Assembly: GCA_035653295.1 (NCBI GenBank)
Contig: DASRCB010000102.1
Coordinates: forward strand, 1 to 34,158
Reading direction: 5' to 3'
DNA from: DASRCB01 sp035653295
GTDB taxonomy: Bacteria; Acidobacteriota; Terriglobia; Bryobacterales; Bryobacteraceae
Length of the DNA stretch: 34,158 nucleotides
Shown: piece by piece, positions 23,459 through 32,102 of the stretch
How the letters are laid out: every line of letters begins with the position of its first letter
Position numbering within the stretch: the first letter of the stretch is position 1
Notes under the pieces: model-generated
Seen by the model: only the letters and a program-made list of their open reading frames with translations
The model's database searches: none
Told to the model about the DNA's origin: nothing
Program-made: the position numbers and the translations under genes

Positions 23459-23665
23459 GTAATCTCCTCTCCTTAACGCGAGTCCATCCCGTCCCTGCGC
23501 CTCGACGTCGCTCAGTTCTGTGATGTCTCGCTACTTCCATCGGCAAGGCGGGACACCTCCTTTAGCTGCCAGGGGTTTTGCCACAAACGGGCGCGCGCCG
23601 CCAGGGTCCTGAGCGGCTGCTTAGTACGGTCGCGTTGATATCCTTAAGGTGTTCCCCCTGGCGCA
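23459..23665 (-). promoter_or_regulatory. flp-polA divergent intergenic region with possible structured flp leader
   Basis: 207 bp between two divergent starts. Read on the flp strand, TGGCAAAACCCCTGGC is followed by GGAGGTGTCCCGCC and TTGCCGATGG. GGCA (plus 23542-23545) and TGCC (23567-23570) can pair, with an AGG/CCT inner stem. The TTGCCGATGG ending and the GGCAAAACC box recall pieces of c-di-GMP-I riboswitches, but the central GAAA-capped hairpin of that class is not present as I read it. I call it only a candidate structured leader. Confidence 0.3.
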
Positions 23666-26275
23666 ATGGCAGGCACACGACAAACCGCTCTCCCACTGCG
23701 CCCGCGCGCGCGCCCGCGGCTGTTCCTCATCGACTCGTTCGGTTACATCTTCCGCGCTTACCACGCTCGCGCGCGCACCGGCGCGCCGCCGATGCGCACC
23801 TCCACGGGTCTGTCGACCGAGGCGGTTTACATTTTCCACAACATGCTGCGCAAGCTGCAGCAGGCCTACCACCCGGAATACGTCGCGGCTGTGTTCGAGA
23901 GCGGCAAACCGACGTTTCGCGAGGAGGCCTTCGCCGATTATAAGGCGAACCGCACGGAGATGCCCGAAGATCTCGGGCCGCAGATCGGGTACATTCGGCG
24001 CCTGCTGGAGGCGATGCGCATTCCGATCCTCGAGTACGAGGGGTTCGAGGCGGACGACGTAATCGGCGCCATCGCGCGCCGCGCGGAAGAGACCGTGGAC
24101 GTGGTGATCGTCTCCAGCGATAAGGACATGCTGCAGCTGGTAGACGATCGCGTGTCCATGTTCAACCCGGTGAAGGAGGACGTCTGGTACGACCCGGCGA
24201 CCACCGAGCAGTTCATGGGGGTGCGGCCGGAGCAGGTAGCCGATCTCCTGGCGCTGAAAGGCGACGCCATCGACAACATCCCGGGGGCGCCGGGCATCGG
24301 GGACAAAGGGGCGAAAGACATCATTCTGAAGTTCGGCTCGGTGGAAGCGGCTCTGGAGCGCGCGGGCGAGGTGGAGCGCAGGATGTACCGCGAGAGCCTG
24401 CAGAACAATCGCGATCGCATCCTGCTTAGCAAGCGCCTTGCAACCATCGACACCTCAGTGCCGATTCCCTTCGAGCTGGACACGGTGCGGACGCAGGAGC
24501 CGGATCTGGCGACGCTGCGCCAGGTGTGCAAGGAACTGGAGTTCTTCAGCCTCCTGAAAGAGCTCGGCGCCGTGGACGATGCGCACACCCGCGACTATGG
24601 CACGCTGAGCGACGAGCCCGCAGTGCGTCAGTATCTCGATGCCCTGCCCCTGGGAGAGCGCGTCGCCGTTGCCATCCTGTCCGGCGGCGAGGAGGACCTG
24701 CCGCTCACCATGGTGGGGCTTTCGGCGAAGCCGGGCGAAGCCCGCGCGTTCTCCGCGGATTTCATCGAGGCTGCGCGCCCGGTGCTCGAGGACGAGACGC
24801 GGCCCAAGGTGGCGCACGACACGAAAGCCGTGCTGAGCCGGTTGAGAGCGTTCGGCATCGAGGGCGGCGGGTTCAGCCACGATGTAATGCTGTACGCGTT
24901 CCTGCTGTGCGCCGATCCCGCGGGGTGCTCGGTGACGACGCTTTCGGAGAAGTACCTCGACCGCAAGCTCGCGGCGGCCGCGGAACAGCAGGCGGATTGC
25001 GTGCTCACGGTTCTCGACAAGCTTCTGCCGGAGATCGACGAGCAGGGCCTGCGCGAGGTTTACGAGCGCATCGATCTGCCGCTGGGCGCCGTGCTGGCGC
25101 GCATGGAGCGCAACGGGATCCGCATCGCCACCGCCGAGCTCGCGTCCCTGGCCGAGCGTATGGACGCCGATCTGGCGCGGCTTTCGGAAGAGATCTACGC
25201 GCTGGCGGGCAAGCCGTTCAACATCAATTCGCCGCAGCAGCTCGGCAAGGTGCTGTTCGAAGACCTCGATCTGCCCGCACCGGTGAAGTACGGCAAGGGC
25301 AAGACCATCTCCACCGCGGCGGATGTGCTGGAGACGCTCGCGGCGGACCACGAGATCGCGCGCAAGGTGCTCGATTACCGGCAGCTCTCAAAGCTGAAGG
25401 GCACCTACGTGGATGCGCTGCCCGCGATGCTGGACCCCAAAACCGGGCGGCTGCACACCACTTACAACCAGATCGGGGCGGCTACGGGGAGGCTCTCGTC
25501 GTCGAACCCGAACCTGCAGAATATCCCCATTCGCACCGAACTGGGCCGTGAGATTCGCGCCGCCTTCGTTCCCGAGCCGGGCTGGAAACTGATCGCGGCC
25601 GACTACTCGCAGATCGAGCTTCGGCTGCTGGCGCACATGTCGCATGACGAGCGGCTGCTGGCGGCCTTCCGCTCGGGCGAGGACATTCATACACGAACCG
25701 CGGCCGAGGTGTTTCATGTATTGCCGGAGCTGGTGACGCCGGACATGCGCCGCAGCGCGAAAGCGGTGAACTTCGGAATTGTTTACGGGCAGACGGCGTT
25801 CGGGCTGGCCACCAGCCTGGGCATTGATCGGAAGGAAGCGGACCTCTACATTCGCCGCTACTTCGAGCTTTACTCGGGAGTGCGGAAGTTCATCGACGAG
25901 ACGATCGCGCACGTGCGGCAGTGCGGATATGCGCTGACCCTGTTCGGCCGACGCCGGCCGATTCCGGACATGAACAGCCGCAATCCCAACGCTCGCGGGT
26001 TCGCCGAGCGCACGGCGGTGAACACGCCCCTGCAGGGAACGGCGGCCGACCTGATCAAGCTGGCCATGATCAACATCGACCGGATTCTTACGGAGCAGAA
26101 CCTCGCGGCGCGGATGCTGCTGCAGGTGCACGATGAGCTGCTGTTCGAAGCCCCGCCGGAGGAGGCGGAGCGGGTGGCGGCGCTGGTGAAGCGGGAGATG
26201 GAACAGGTGCATGCGCTGGATGTGCCACTTGTCGTGGATGTCGGGATTGGAGAGAATTGGCGTGACGCCAAATGA
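23666..26275 (+). CDS. polA: DNA polymerase I with inactive-looking proofreading domain
   Basis: 869 residues, full bacterial length. The 5' nuclease domain (about 18-310) has LFLIDSFGYIFRAYHA, GFEADDVIGAIA, SSDKDMLQL and GDAIDNIPGAPGIGDKGAKD. The middle domain (about 325-480) keeps the length of the 3'-5' exonuclease, but the first catalytic block (DTET in E. coli) reads AILSGGEEDLP here, without D-x-E. The second (NLKYD) reads HDTKAVL, and the Tyr of the third is missing. The polymerase domain has motif A DYSQIELRLLAHMS (D646), motif B RRSAKAVNFGIVYG and motif C QVHDELLFE (H822-D823). It acts in Okazaki fragment processing and repair. The stop overlaps the next start (ATGA). Confidence 0.97.
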   Translation: MAGTRQTALPLRPRARPRLFLIDSFGYIFRAYHARARTGAPPMRTSTGLSTEAVYIFHNMLRKLQQAYHPEYVAAVFESGKPTFREEAFADYKANRTEMPEDLGPQIGYIRRLLEAMRIPILEYEGFEADDVIGAIARRAEETVDVVIVSSDKDMLQLVDDRVSMFNPVKEDVWYDPATTEQFMGVRPEQVADLLALKGDAIDNIPGAPGIGDKGAKDIILKFGSVEAALERAGEVERRMYRESLQNNRDRILLSKRLATIDTSVPIPFELDTVRTQEPDLATLRQVCKELEFFSLLKELGAVDDAHTRDYGTLSDEPAVRQYLDALPLGERVAVAILSGGEEDLPLTMVGLSAKPGEARAFSADFIEAARPVLEDETRPKVAHDTKAVLSRLRAFGIEGGGFSHDVMLYAFLLCADPAGCSVTTLSEKYLDRKLAAAAEQQADCVLTVLDKLLPEIDEQGLREVYERIDLPLGAVLARMERNGIRIATAELASLAERMDADLARLSEEIYALAGKPFNINSPQQLGKVLFEDLDLPAPVKYGKGKTISTAADVLETLAADHEIARKVLDYRQLSKLKGTYVDALPAMLDPKTGRLHTTYNQIGAATGRLSSSNPNLQNIPIRTELGREIRAAFVPEPGWKLIAADYSQIELRLLAHMSHDERLLAAFRSGEDIHTRTAAEVFHVLPELVTPDMRRSAKAVNFGIVYGQTAFGLATSLGIDRKEADLYIRRYFELYSGVRKFIDETIAHVRQCGYALTLFGRRRPIPDMNSRNPNARGFAERTAVNTPLQGTAADLIKLAMINIDRILTEQNLAARMLLQVHDELLFEAPPEEAERVAALVKREMEQVHALDVPLVVDVGIGENWRDAK

Positions 26276-26964
26276 AAAAACTGATTCCCGCCTGCGCCCT
26301 GTTCGCGCTGTTGAGCGCCTGTTCCTCCAATAACCCTCCAAAGGAAACCGCCAAAACCGAGGAATCGGCGCCTGCGGCGGCAAAGCCGGTCACGGCGCCG
26401 GACGTGTTCCGGGTGAATTTCGTGACCACCAAGGGTCCGTTCACCATCGAGGTGCACCGCTCGTGGGCGCCTCGCGGCGCGGACCGCTTCTACGAGCTGA
26501 TCCACGAGAACTTCTATAACGGCTCGGGCATCTACCGCGTGCTGCGCGGGTTCATCGCCCAGTTCGGGATTAACAAGAGCCCATCGGTGGACGCGCGCTG
26601 GAGCAATATGGCCATCCAGGACGATCCCGTCACGCAGCACAATTCGCGCGGGATGGTGTCCTACGCGGCCGCGGGGCCGAATACGCGGACGACCGAGGTG
26701 TTCATTAACCTGGTGAACAACAGCGCCAAGCTGGACAAGATGGGCTTCGCGCCATTCGGCCAGGTGGTGGAGGGCATGACCGCAACCGTTGATAAGTTCT
26801 ATTCGGGGTACGGGGAGATCGCGGAGGCCGGCGGGAACGGGCCGGATCCGAACCAGATGAAGTCGCAGGGGAATCAGTATCTGGAGATCAACTTCCCGAA
26901 GATCGATTTCATTAAGTCGGCGGAGCTGGTTCAGCCGACGGGCGCTCCGGCGGCTGGCAAGTAA
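26272..26964 (+). CDS. Cyclophilin-type peptidyl-prolyl isomerase, lipoprotein
   Basis: 230 residues. The signal peptide ends in a lipobox (LLSAC, Cys at about 17), so the protein is lipid-anchored outside the cytoplasm. A short Ser/Pro/Ala/Lys linker follows (about 18-42). The cyclophilin domain (about 45-215) has FTIEVHRSWAPRGADRFYEL, then IYRVLRGFIAQFGI, carrying the Arg, Phe and Gln equivalent to the catalytic R55, F60 and Q63 of human cyclophilin A. RGMVSYAAAGPNTRTTEVFI and FAPFGQVVEGM follow. It should catalyse cis-trans proline isomerisation on envelope proteins. Its ATG overlaps the polA stop by 4 nt (ATGA), so translation is probably coupled to polA despite the unrelated role. Confidence 0.93.
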   Translation: MKKLIPACALFALLSACSSNNPPKETAKTEESAPAAAKPVTAPDVFRVNFVTTKGPFTIEVHRSWAPRGADRFYELIHENFYNGSGIYRVLRGFIAQFGINKSPSVDARWSNMAIQDDPVTQHNSRGMVSYAAAGPNTRTTEVFINLVNNSAKLDKMGFAPFGQVVEGMTATVDKFYSGYGEIAEAGGNGPDPNQMKSQGNQYLEINFPKIDFIKSAELVQPTGAPAAGK

Positions 26965-26979
26965 GTCGCGCTTGCGAGT

Positions 26980-27013
26980 GGCGGGCTGAGAGCCCGCCCC
27001 AGGCAGAGTGCCT
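26980..27013. terminator. Tandem perfect hairpins between convergent genes
   Basis: GGCGGGCT (26980-26987) pairs with AGCCCGCC (26991-26998) across GAG. Just after it, AGGCA (27001-27005) pairs with TGCCT (27009-27013), again across GAG. The unit lies 16 bp after the cyclophilin stop and 9 bp beyond the end of the convergent kinase gene, so it can serve both strands. The compact double-palindrome form could also be an interspersed repeat. Confidence 0.6.
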
Positions 27014-27021
27014 GCCCCACA

Positions 27022-30000
27022 TCAGCGCGGGGTGAAGCGGAATTCGTTGATGGCGATTTCGTCGTGGCCGGGGATCCGGAACCCGAACTTCCCGCGGCCG
27101 AAATCGGTGCCGCTGTCCTCGATGCGGTTCGCGTCGGTGTAAGTGTGGTCCCCTTGTTGCAGGTTGTGGACCACCGCGTTCGGACTCACGGTTATCGTGA
27201 CGCGCATCCACTGGCTGCGGTCGTACTGCACGGGCGTCTTCAGGTTCTGGAGTTTCTTGCCGCCGGCATACTGCGTGACCGTGAATTTATCCGAATCGAG
27301 CTGGCATTCGATCCGGTTCTTCTCGTCCTGGTAGGCGACCACCCACTCAGCGCGCTTGCCGCGCACGACCAGAATGGTGAACGAAATCGTGCCGGCTGAG
27401 GGCGTGAAGGGCGCGAATGTCGTGCCGCCGCCCTGATGGGTCAGGAGTCCCGATTCGCGCTGCCAGAACCCGGTCTTGTCCCATTCCTCGAGCGTGTATC
27501 CGGCGGAGCGGCCCGGCGTTACCGTGGGCAGCGGTTTGAAGGCCACATTCACTGTGTTGACGCGACCGGCCAGGATCTTTACCGGGATCGATAAATCGTG
27601 ATAGCCACTGGCCCGGCCGGCGAGCACGTAATCGCCCTCCGCAAGACTCATGGTCGTATCGGTGACTGGCCGGCCGGCCTCGCCTGCTTTCTGAATAGTG
27701 AGCTGCGGGTGGATGCCGGCGGGAGTCAGCTCGATCCTCAGCGTTCCACCAGCGGCGGCGAGCGCGGCTTCGACATCGGTTTGACGGCCCGCGGTGAAGG
27801 CGGCCTCGGACTGGAAGGGCTGATAACGATCCTTCCGGACAATGATGTGGTGACGGCCGGGCTCGACGTCAGGCAGCGCGAAGCTGCCGTCGGCGCCGGT
27901 CGCGCCAACCACCCTTCCGTCGATCAGGACCTCCGAACCGGCCGGCGCGCCGCGCACCATCAGCGAGCCCACGCGCGGGATGGGAACCAGTTTGAACTCG
28001 AGCTTCGACTCCTCACCTTTTTTGATGTCGACGGTCTGCTCTTCCGACGGCTGGAAGCCGTTCTTCGTGGCGCGAATGCGATAGCTGTTCGGAGGCAGCG
28101 GAAGCACCAGACGGCCGCGCTTGGTAGTGCGCCGCAGCGGCTTGCCATTGATGGCGATGATCACGTCGTCTTCCCCGGTGGTGATGCGCAGCGTTCCTAC
28201 ATTGCGCTCGGCGGCCACGAAGGCGACCAGCGAAGGAGCGGCGCCGCTGTCGAACTGTACGCGATGCGGAGCGGCCTGACCGGCGGTAACGGTGATTTCG
28301 TGCGGGCCGGGATTCAGCCCGGCGATGTCATACTGGCCGTTCGATGTTCTGGCGGCGGTTTGGCCATCGACGGCGACCTGCGCGTCGGCCAGGGTGGTGT
28401 AGACGTGCGCCGACGAACCCAGGCCGGCCACGACGCTGGCGGCGCCGTTCTTCTGCGCGATGGGCATTTGCACCACCGGCGGGGCTCCTGGATTGGCGGT
28501 GACGTGGATGGTCGCCGAAACGTCGCCGCCCGCGATCTGAATGGTGTGGTCGCCGGCGGGCATCTCGGCCACCTGGGCCTCGCCGTTCTGCAGCGGAACC
28601 GCGGGATTGCTGTCCACGATTACTGAGCCGTCCGACAAATTGGACTCGATGACGAGCGCCGGCGAGTGAACGGCCGGCGCCGAGAACGCAAGCTCGACGG
28701 CGGGCATGCTGGAGGCGCCGGAGGCGACATCGAAGGATGTGGAAACGGGAGCGAAACCATCGAGAGCGGCAGTCGCGTGGTGCTGTCCGGGAGCGAGGCG
28801 CAGGTCACAGGAGCCTGTCCCGCAGCGCTGGTCATCGACACTGATCCTGGCGCGCGGATCGGATGCGCGCACGGTGACGTTGCTCAGCGCCGGTGCTCCG
28901 GCAGTAGCCGAAGTGGCTGCCGGCCTTTTACCCACAGCCAGGCGAACGCCCAGGGCGATAACGATGATGGCCAGCACGGCGGCGCTGACGGCCAGAATCA
29001 TGCGCGAAGACGGGCGCGCCAGCCAGGCGCGCAGCGGGTCGGACGGCGGACCCGGCTTTGCAGGCGGTTTCGCCGCGGGCGGCGGCGCGGCGCTGCGCGG
29101 AGGCAGAGCAGCCGGGGGTACGCCTCCGGGGTCGGCGGTCGGGGGAGCTGTTGCCGGGGCCGCGGAGGCGACGGCGCCTGGAAAATCGCGTGTGGAAGGC
29201 AGCATCGCCGTGGCGGCGAATTCGGGCGTCGAGAGCGGCGGCGCGCCATCGCCCGCGGCGGCAGCTTTTTGCCCCTCCTCGGGGAGCACGACGGCAGGAT
29301 CGGTTCCACGCGCGCGGATGAGAGTGCTGCGAAGCTGCTCGAGCACCCGCTCGCGCGGGTACGTCGAGAGCCCCTGATCGACGACGGCAAGAGCGCCGTT
29401 CACATCGCCGTCAGCCTGAAGACGGCGGGCCTGGGCGGCGCACCAGGAGATGAATTCCTCCCGTTTGCGATCGCCGACCTGATTCATGAGGCTCTGCGCG
29501 GCGGCATGGCCGGGCTCGACTTCGAGGGTCTCGCGCAGCAGCGGCTCGGCCTTCTCCCAGTCTTTGGAGAGCAGCCCGCGCGCCTGCTCCAGCAGGGTAT
29601 TGACCAGCACGGTGCGCACGACGCCGCTGCGCGGGTCGAGGGAGCGCGCCTCGCGCATGCGCTCCAGCGCCGCGTCGGAATCGCCGGCTTCGCTGAGCTC
29701 GCGGGCGTCGTTCAGCAACTGCTGCGCTCGAGCGCCGCGCTCGTGATGCCGGCGGACCATCTTTTCGAGCTCCGGCAGCTCGGCGTCTTCGGGAAACTCA
29801 GCGGCTGCGGTTTCGATGCCGCGCAGGGCGCGTTCGTATTCGCCCGACTCGATGAGGCCGTCGATCTCGTGAATGGCGCGCGTGCGCGAGGACTGCCGCG
29901 ACTGCTGGTCGCGCTTCTTAGCCACGCGCTCGATCTCGAAGTTGAGGCCCGGCCACCCGGGATAAATGGATCGCAGGATCTGGAGCTGGTCGAGCGCTTC

Positions 30001-31872
30001 GGCGAACTGCTCGTGCTCCTCGTGGTACTGGGCTTTGGCGACGATCCCGTTCACCAGATCGCGCTTGTCGCGAACCAGCCGCAGCACAGTCTGGAAGTGC
30101 GCCTCTTCCGGGAACCGCGCGGCGGCCTCTTCCAGAATGGCCACGCGGCGGTCGAGATCCGGCTCCTGATCGACGCGGCGGTCGGTCTCGGCGATGACCG
30201 CCGACAGCTTCTGCCGCTGGCGTTCTTCGATATCGAACTTCAGCGCCTGAAACAGCGCGTGGTTCGGATATCGGGTCAGGTAATCGCGGCACAGCGCCAG
30301 GGCGGCGCCGAAGTTCTCTTCCGCCAGGTGATGACGCGCCTGATCGTAGGCGTTCTTCAGCGCGTCGTGCTCGGAGCGGACCTGCTGGTAAAAGGCATGA
30401 TAGCTGCCGCTGCGTCCGCTGTCGGTGTCCGGAAGATCGCGCTCCAGCGACATGAGGATGTCGAGGCGGCTCAGGGCGCCGGTGACGTCGCCGCGCTCCC
30501 ATGCCTGCACCGCGGACTTGTACAGCTCGGTTTTCCTCTCGCGCTGGGCGTTGAGCTCCTGCTCGCGGCGATCGATCTCGGCCATCAGACGCAGTGCTTC
30601 AGGGTCGCTGGGCCGGATTTTGAGGACGTTCTCCGTGGCTTCGCGAGCCTTGTTAAACGACTGGTTGTCGAGGTGCTGCCGCGATAGCCGAATCCACTCG
30701 TCGATCTTCTTCTCGCGGCGCTCCTTCTCGACGCGATTCTTCAGCGCCAGCGCGTCCGTGTTTTCGGGATCGAGGTCGAGGGCTTCCTGCACCTTGCGCA
30801 GGGCCAGAGGATACTCCTTCGCTTCGAAATAGCGGAGCGAGTTTTCGAGCAACTGCCGGACGCGGCGCTGTTTCGATGCGTTCTCGATGCGCCGCCGCAG
30901 CAGCACGATGTCCTGATCGAGATAGCCCTCGTCTTCCAGCTCGGAGAGAAGCTCGGAGGCGAACTCGAAATCGCCCTGGTCGAAGCTGGCGCGCGCGCGT
31001 TCGAGGCGCGGCTTTGCTTTGGCGCTGTCAAAATATTCCAGCGGCTCGTTACGAACGGCCTTTTCGAGTGCTTCCGAGAATTCACGGACGTTGACGAAGC
31101 GGTGATACGGTGACTTGGCAAGCGCCTTGTGCACCACCTGGCTGACGGCGTAGCTGACGTTCGCGTTCAGGTCGGAAATCGGTGGAGGCGTGTGCCGCAG
31201 GATATTCTCGGCGACCTCGGTATCGGTAGTGCCCTGGAACGGACGGCGGCGAGTGAGCGCCTCGTAGCAGACGACAGCCAGAGAAAACTGGTCCGACAGG
31301 GGGGTCGGGGATTTCAGCTGCAACTGCTCCGGGGCCATGTAGAAGAGGGTGCCCTTGAGCGCGGTGCGGGAAACGCCGGAGGTGGCGCGGGCAATTCCGA
31401 AGTCGATGATTTTTACGGAATTGTCGCTCATCACGAAAATGTTGCTGGGCTTGACGTCGCGGTGGACGAGGCCCATTTCGTGCGCAGCGTGAAGGCCCCG
31501 GCTGGCCTGGGAAATGATGTCCACCAGCGTTTCGACGGTGAAGCGGGCCGCGCCATGGTGGATCAACTGGTCGAGCGTGGACCCGGGCAGCAGGGGCATG
31601 ACGAAGAAGGGCTTTCTCCCGCCCTCCTGCTCGAACTCACCGATATCGTAGATGCTGATGATGTTGGGGTGGACCATGGCGGCGAGGACGCCGCATTCCT
31701 TATAGAAGAGGTCGAGGGTAGACGGGTTCTCGATGTCGAGGATGGTTTTCAGGGCCACCTCGCGGTTCATGAGGGTATCGTAGGCGCGGTAGACCACGCC
31801 CATGCCTCCGCGGCCGAGCGTCTCACGAAGTTCGTAGCGCTCCTGGAGCCGCGTTCGCTCTGCTGCCTGCAC
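27022..31872 (-). CDS. Giant transmembrane Ser/Thr protein kinase with TPR-like and PEGA regions
   Basis: About 1616 residues. The eukaryotic-type kinase domain (about 13-280) is intact: LGRGGMGVVYRAYD, VALKTI (K42), HRDVKPSN (D139), IIDFGIA (D157) and YMAPEQ. Next comes a long helical region with TPR-like repeats (about 290-860; examples YPLALRKVQEALDLDPENTD and FNKAREATENVLKIRPSDPE), then a Pro/Ala linker and one membrane helix at about 958-981. The external part has PEGA-type beta units (e.g. GSLMVRGAPAGSEVLIDGRV). The last 200 residues are a jelly-roll-like domain (EEWDKTGFWQRESGLL to GKFGFRIPGHDEIAINEF) resembling LamG/DUF1080-type folds. It probably senses envelope or carbohydrate signals and phosphorylates cytoplasmic targets. 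I prefer the GTG at 31872 because AGGAG sits 6 nt upstream. ATG at 31890 adds six residues but has a weaker SD. Confidence 0.93.
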   Translation of the reverse strand: MQAAERTRLQERYELRETLGRGGMGVVYRAYDTLMNREVALKTILDIENPSTLDLFYKECGVLAAMVHPNIISIYDIGEFEQEGGRKPFFVMPLLPGSTLDQLIHHGAARFTVETLVDIISQASRGLHAAHEMGLVHRDVKPSNIFVMSDNSVKIIDFGIARATSGVSRTALKGTLFYMAPEQLQLKSPTPLSDQFSLAVVCYEALTRRRPFQGTTDTEVAENILRHTPPPISDLNANVSYAVSQVVHKALAKSPYHRFVNVREFSEALEKAVRNEPLEYFDSAKAKPRLERARASFDQGDFEFASELLSELEDEGYLDQDIVLLRRRIENASKQRRVRQLLENSLRYFEAKEYPLALRKVQEALDLDPENTDALALKNRVEKERREKKIDEWIRLSRQHLDNQSFNKAREATENVLKIRPSDPEALRLMAEIDRREQELNAQRERKTELYKSAVQAWERGDVTGALSRLDILMSLERDLPDTDSGRSGSYHAFYQQVRSEHDALKNAYDQARHHLAEENFGAALALCRDYLTRYPNHALFQALKFDIEERQRQKLSAVIAETDRRVDQEPDLDRRVAILEEAAARFPEEAHFQTVLRLVRDKRDLVNGIVAKAQYHEEHEQFAEALDQLQILRSIYPGWPGLNFEIERVAKKRDQQSRQSSRTRAIHEIDGLIESGEYERALRGIETAAAEFPEDAELPELEKMVRRHHERGARAQQLLNDARELSEAGDSDAALERMREARSLDPRSGVVRTVLVNTLLEQARGLLSKDWEKAEPLLRETLEVEPGHAAAQSLMNQVGDRKREEFISWCAAQARRLQADGDVNGALAVVDQGLSTYPRERVLEQLRSTLIRARGTDPAVVLPEEGQKAAAAGDGAPPLSTPEFAATAMLPSTRDFPGAVASAAPATAPPTADPGGVPPAALPPRSAAPPPAAKPPAKPGPPSDPLRAWLARPSSRMILAVSAAVLAIIVIALGVRLAVGKRPAATSATAGAPALSNVTVRASDPRARISVDDQRCGTGSCDLRLAPGQHHATAALDGFAPVSTSFDVASGASSMPAVELAFSAPAVHSPALVIESNLSDGSVIVDSNPAVPLQNGEAQVAEMPAGDHTIQIAGGDVSATIHVTANPGAPPVVQMPIAQKNGAASVVAGLGSSAHVYTTLADAQVAVDGQTAARTSNGQYDIAGLNPGPHEITVTAGQAAPHRVQFDSGAAPSLVAFVAAERNVGTLRITTGEDDVIIAINGKPLRRTTKRGRLVLPLPPNSYRIRATKNGFQPSEEQTVDIKKGEESKLEFKLVPIPRVGSLMVRGAPAGSEVLIDGRVVGATGADGSFALPDVEPGRHHIIVRKDRYQPFQSEAAFTAGRQTDVEAALAAAGGTLRIELTPAGIHPQLTIQKAGEAGRPVTDTTMSLAEGDYVLAGRASGYHDLSIPVKILAGRVNTVNVAFKPLPTVTPGRSAGYTLEEWDKTGFWQRESGLLTHQGGGTTFAPFTPSAGTISFTILVVRGKRAEWVVAYQDEKNRIECQLDSDKFTVTQYAGGKKLQNLKTPVQYDRSQWMRVTITVSPNAVVHNLQQGDHTYTDANRIEDSGTDFGRGKFGFRIPGHDEIAINEFRFTPR

Positions 31873-32102
31873 AATTACTCCTGGTTCCATTGATTCTAGC
31901 CTGTTTCCAGTAACTTGCGCTACACAGAGCCGGTATTTAACGGTGGCGCACTCGGTCCTCTCAGGGGGAGATCGGCATTTTGGCGGCGAAGCGTTAGACG
32001 GCCGGGGGCTGGCCCGCCGAATCGCCGGCAGGCAGGATGGTGGTGGTACCTCGGTTGTCAGACCGGCAGAACGGCAGGATGCCTCAACGAGGCGGGTCGG
32101 GT
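31873..32102 (-). promoter_or_regulatory. Kinase upstream region, downstream of the ADOP gene
   Basis: 230 bp with no supported ORF. On the minus strand TAGAAT (plus 31893-31898) could be a -10 box, giving a start of transcription close to the ATG at 31890. That would favour the GTG at 31872 with its SD AGGAG as the true translation start. No clear -35 box is seen. No T-rich terminator for the ADOP gene stands out. Confidence 0.35.

Noticed and set aside
23540..23640. Confident c-di-GMP-I riboswitch upstream of flp
   Set aside because: Only end pieces match; the GAAA-capped central stem and the GGGACGCAAAGCC block are not seen, so it is kept only as a candidate structured leader.
28666..30687. 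Long plus-strand open frame (673 codons) opposite the kinase gene
   Set aside because: The minus-strand frame encodes clear kinase, TPR-like and PEGA motifs. The opposite frame is Arg/Gly/Ala-rich without recognisable domains, as expected from high-GC antisense DNA.
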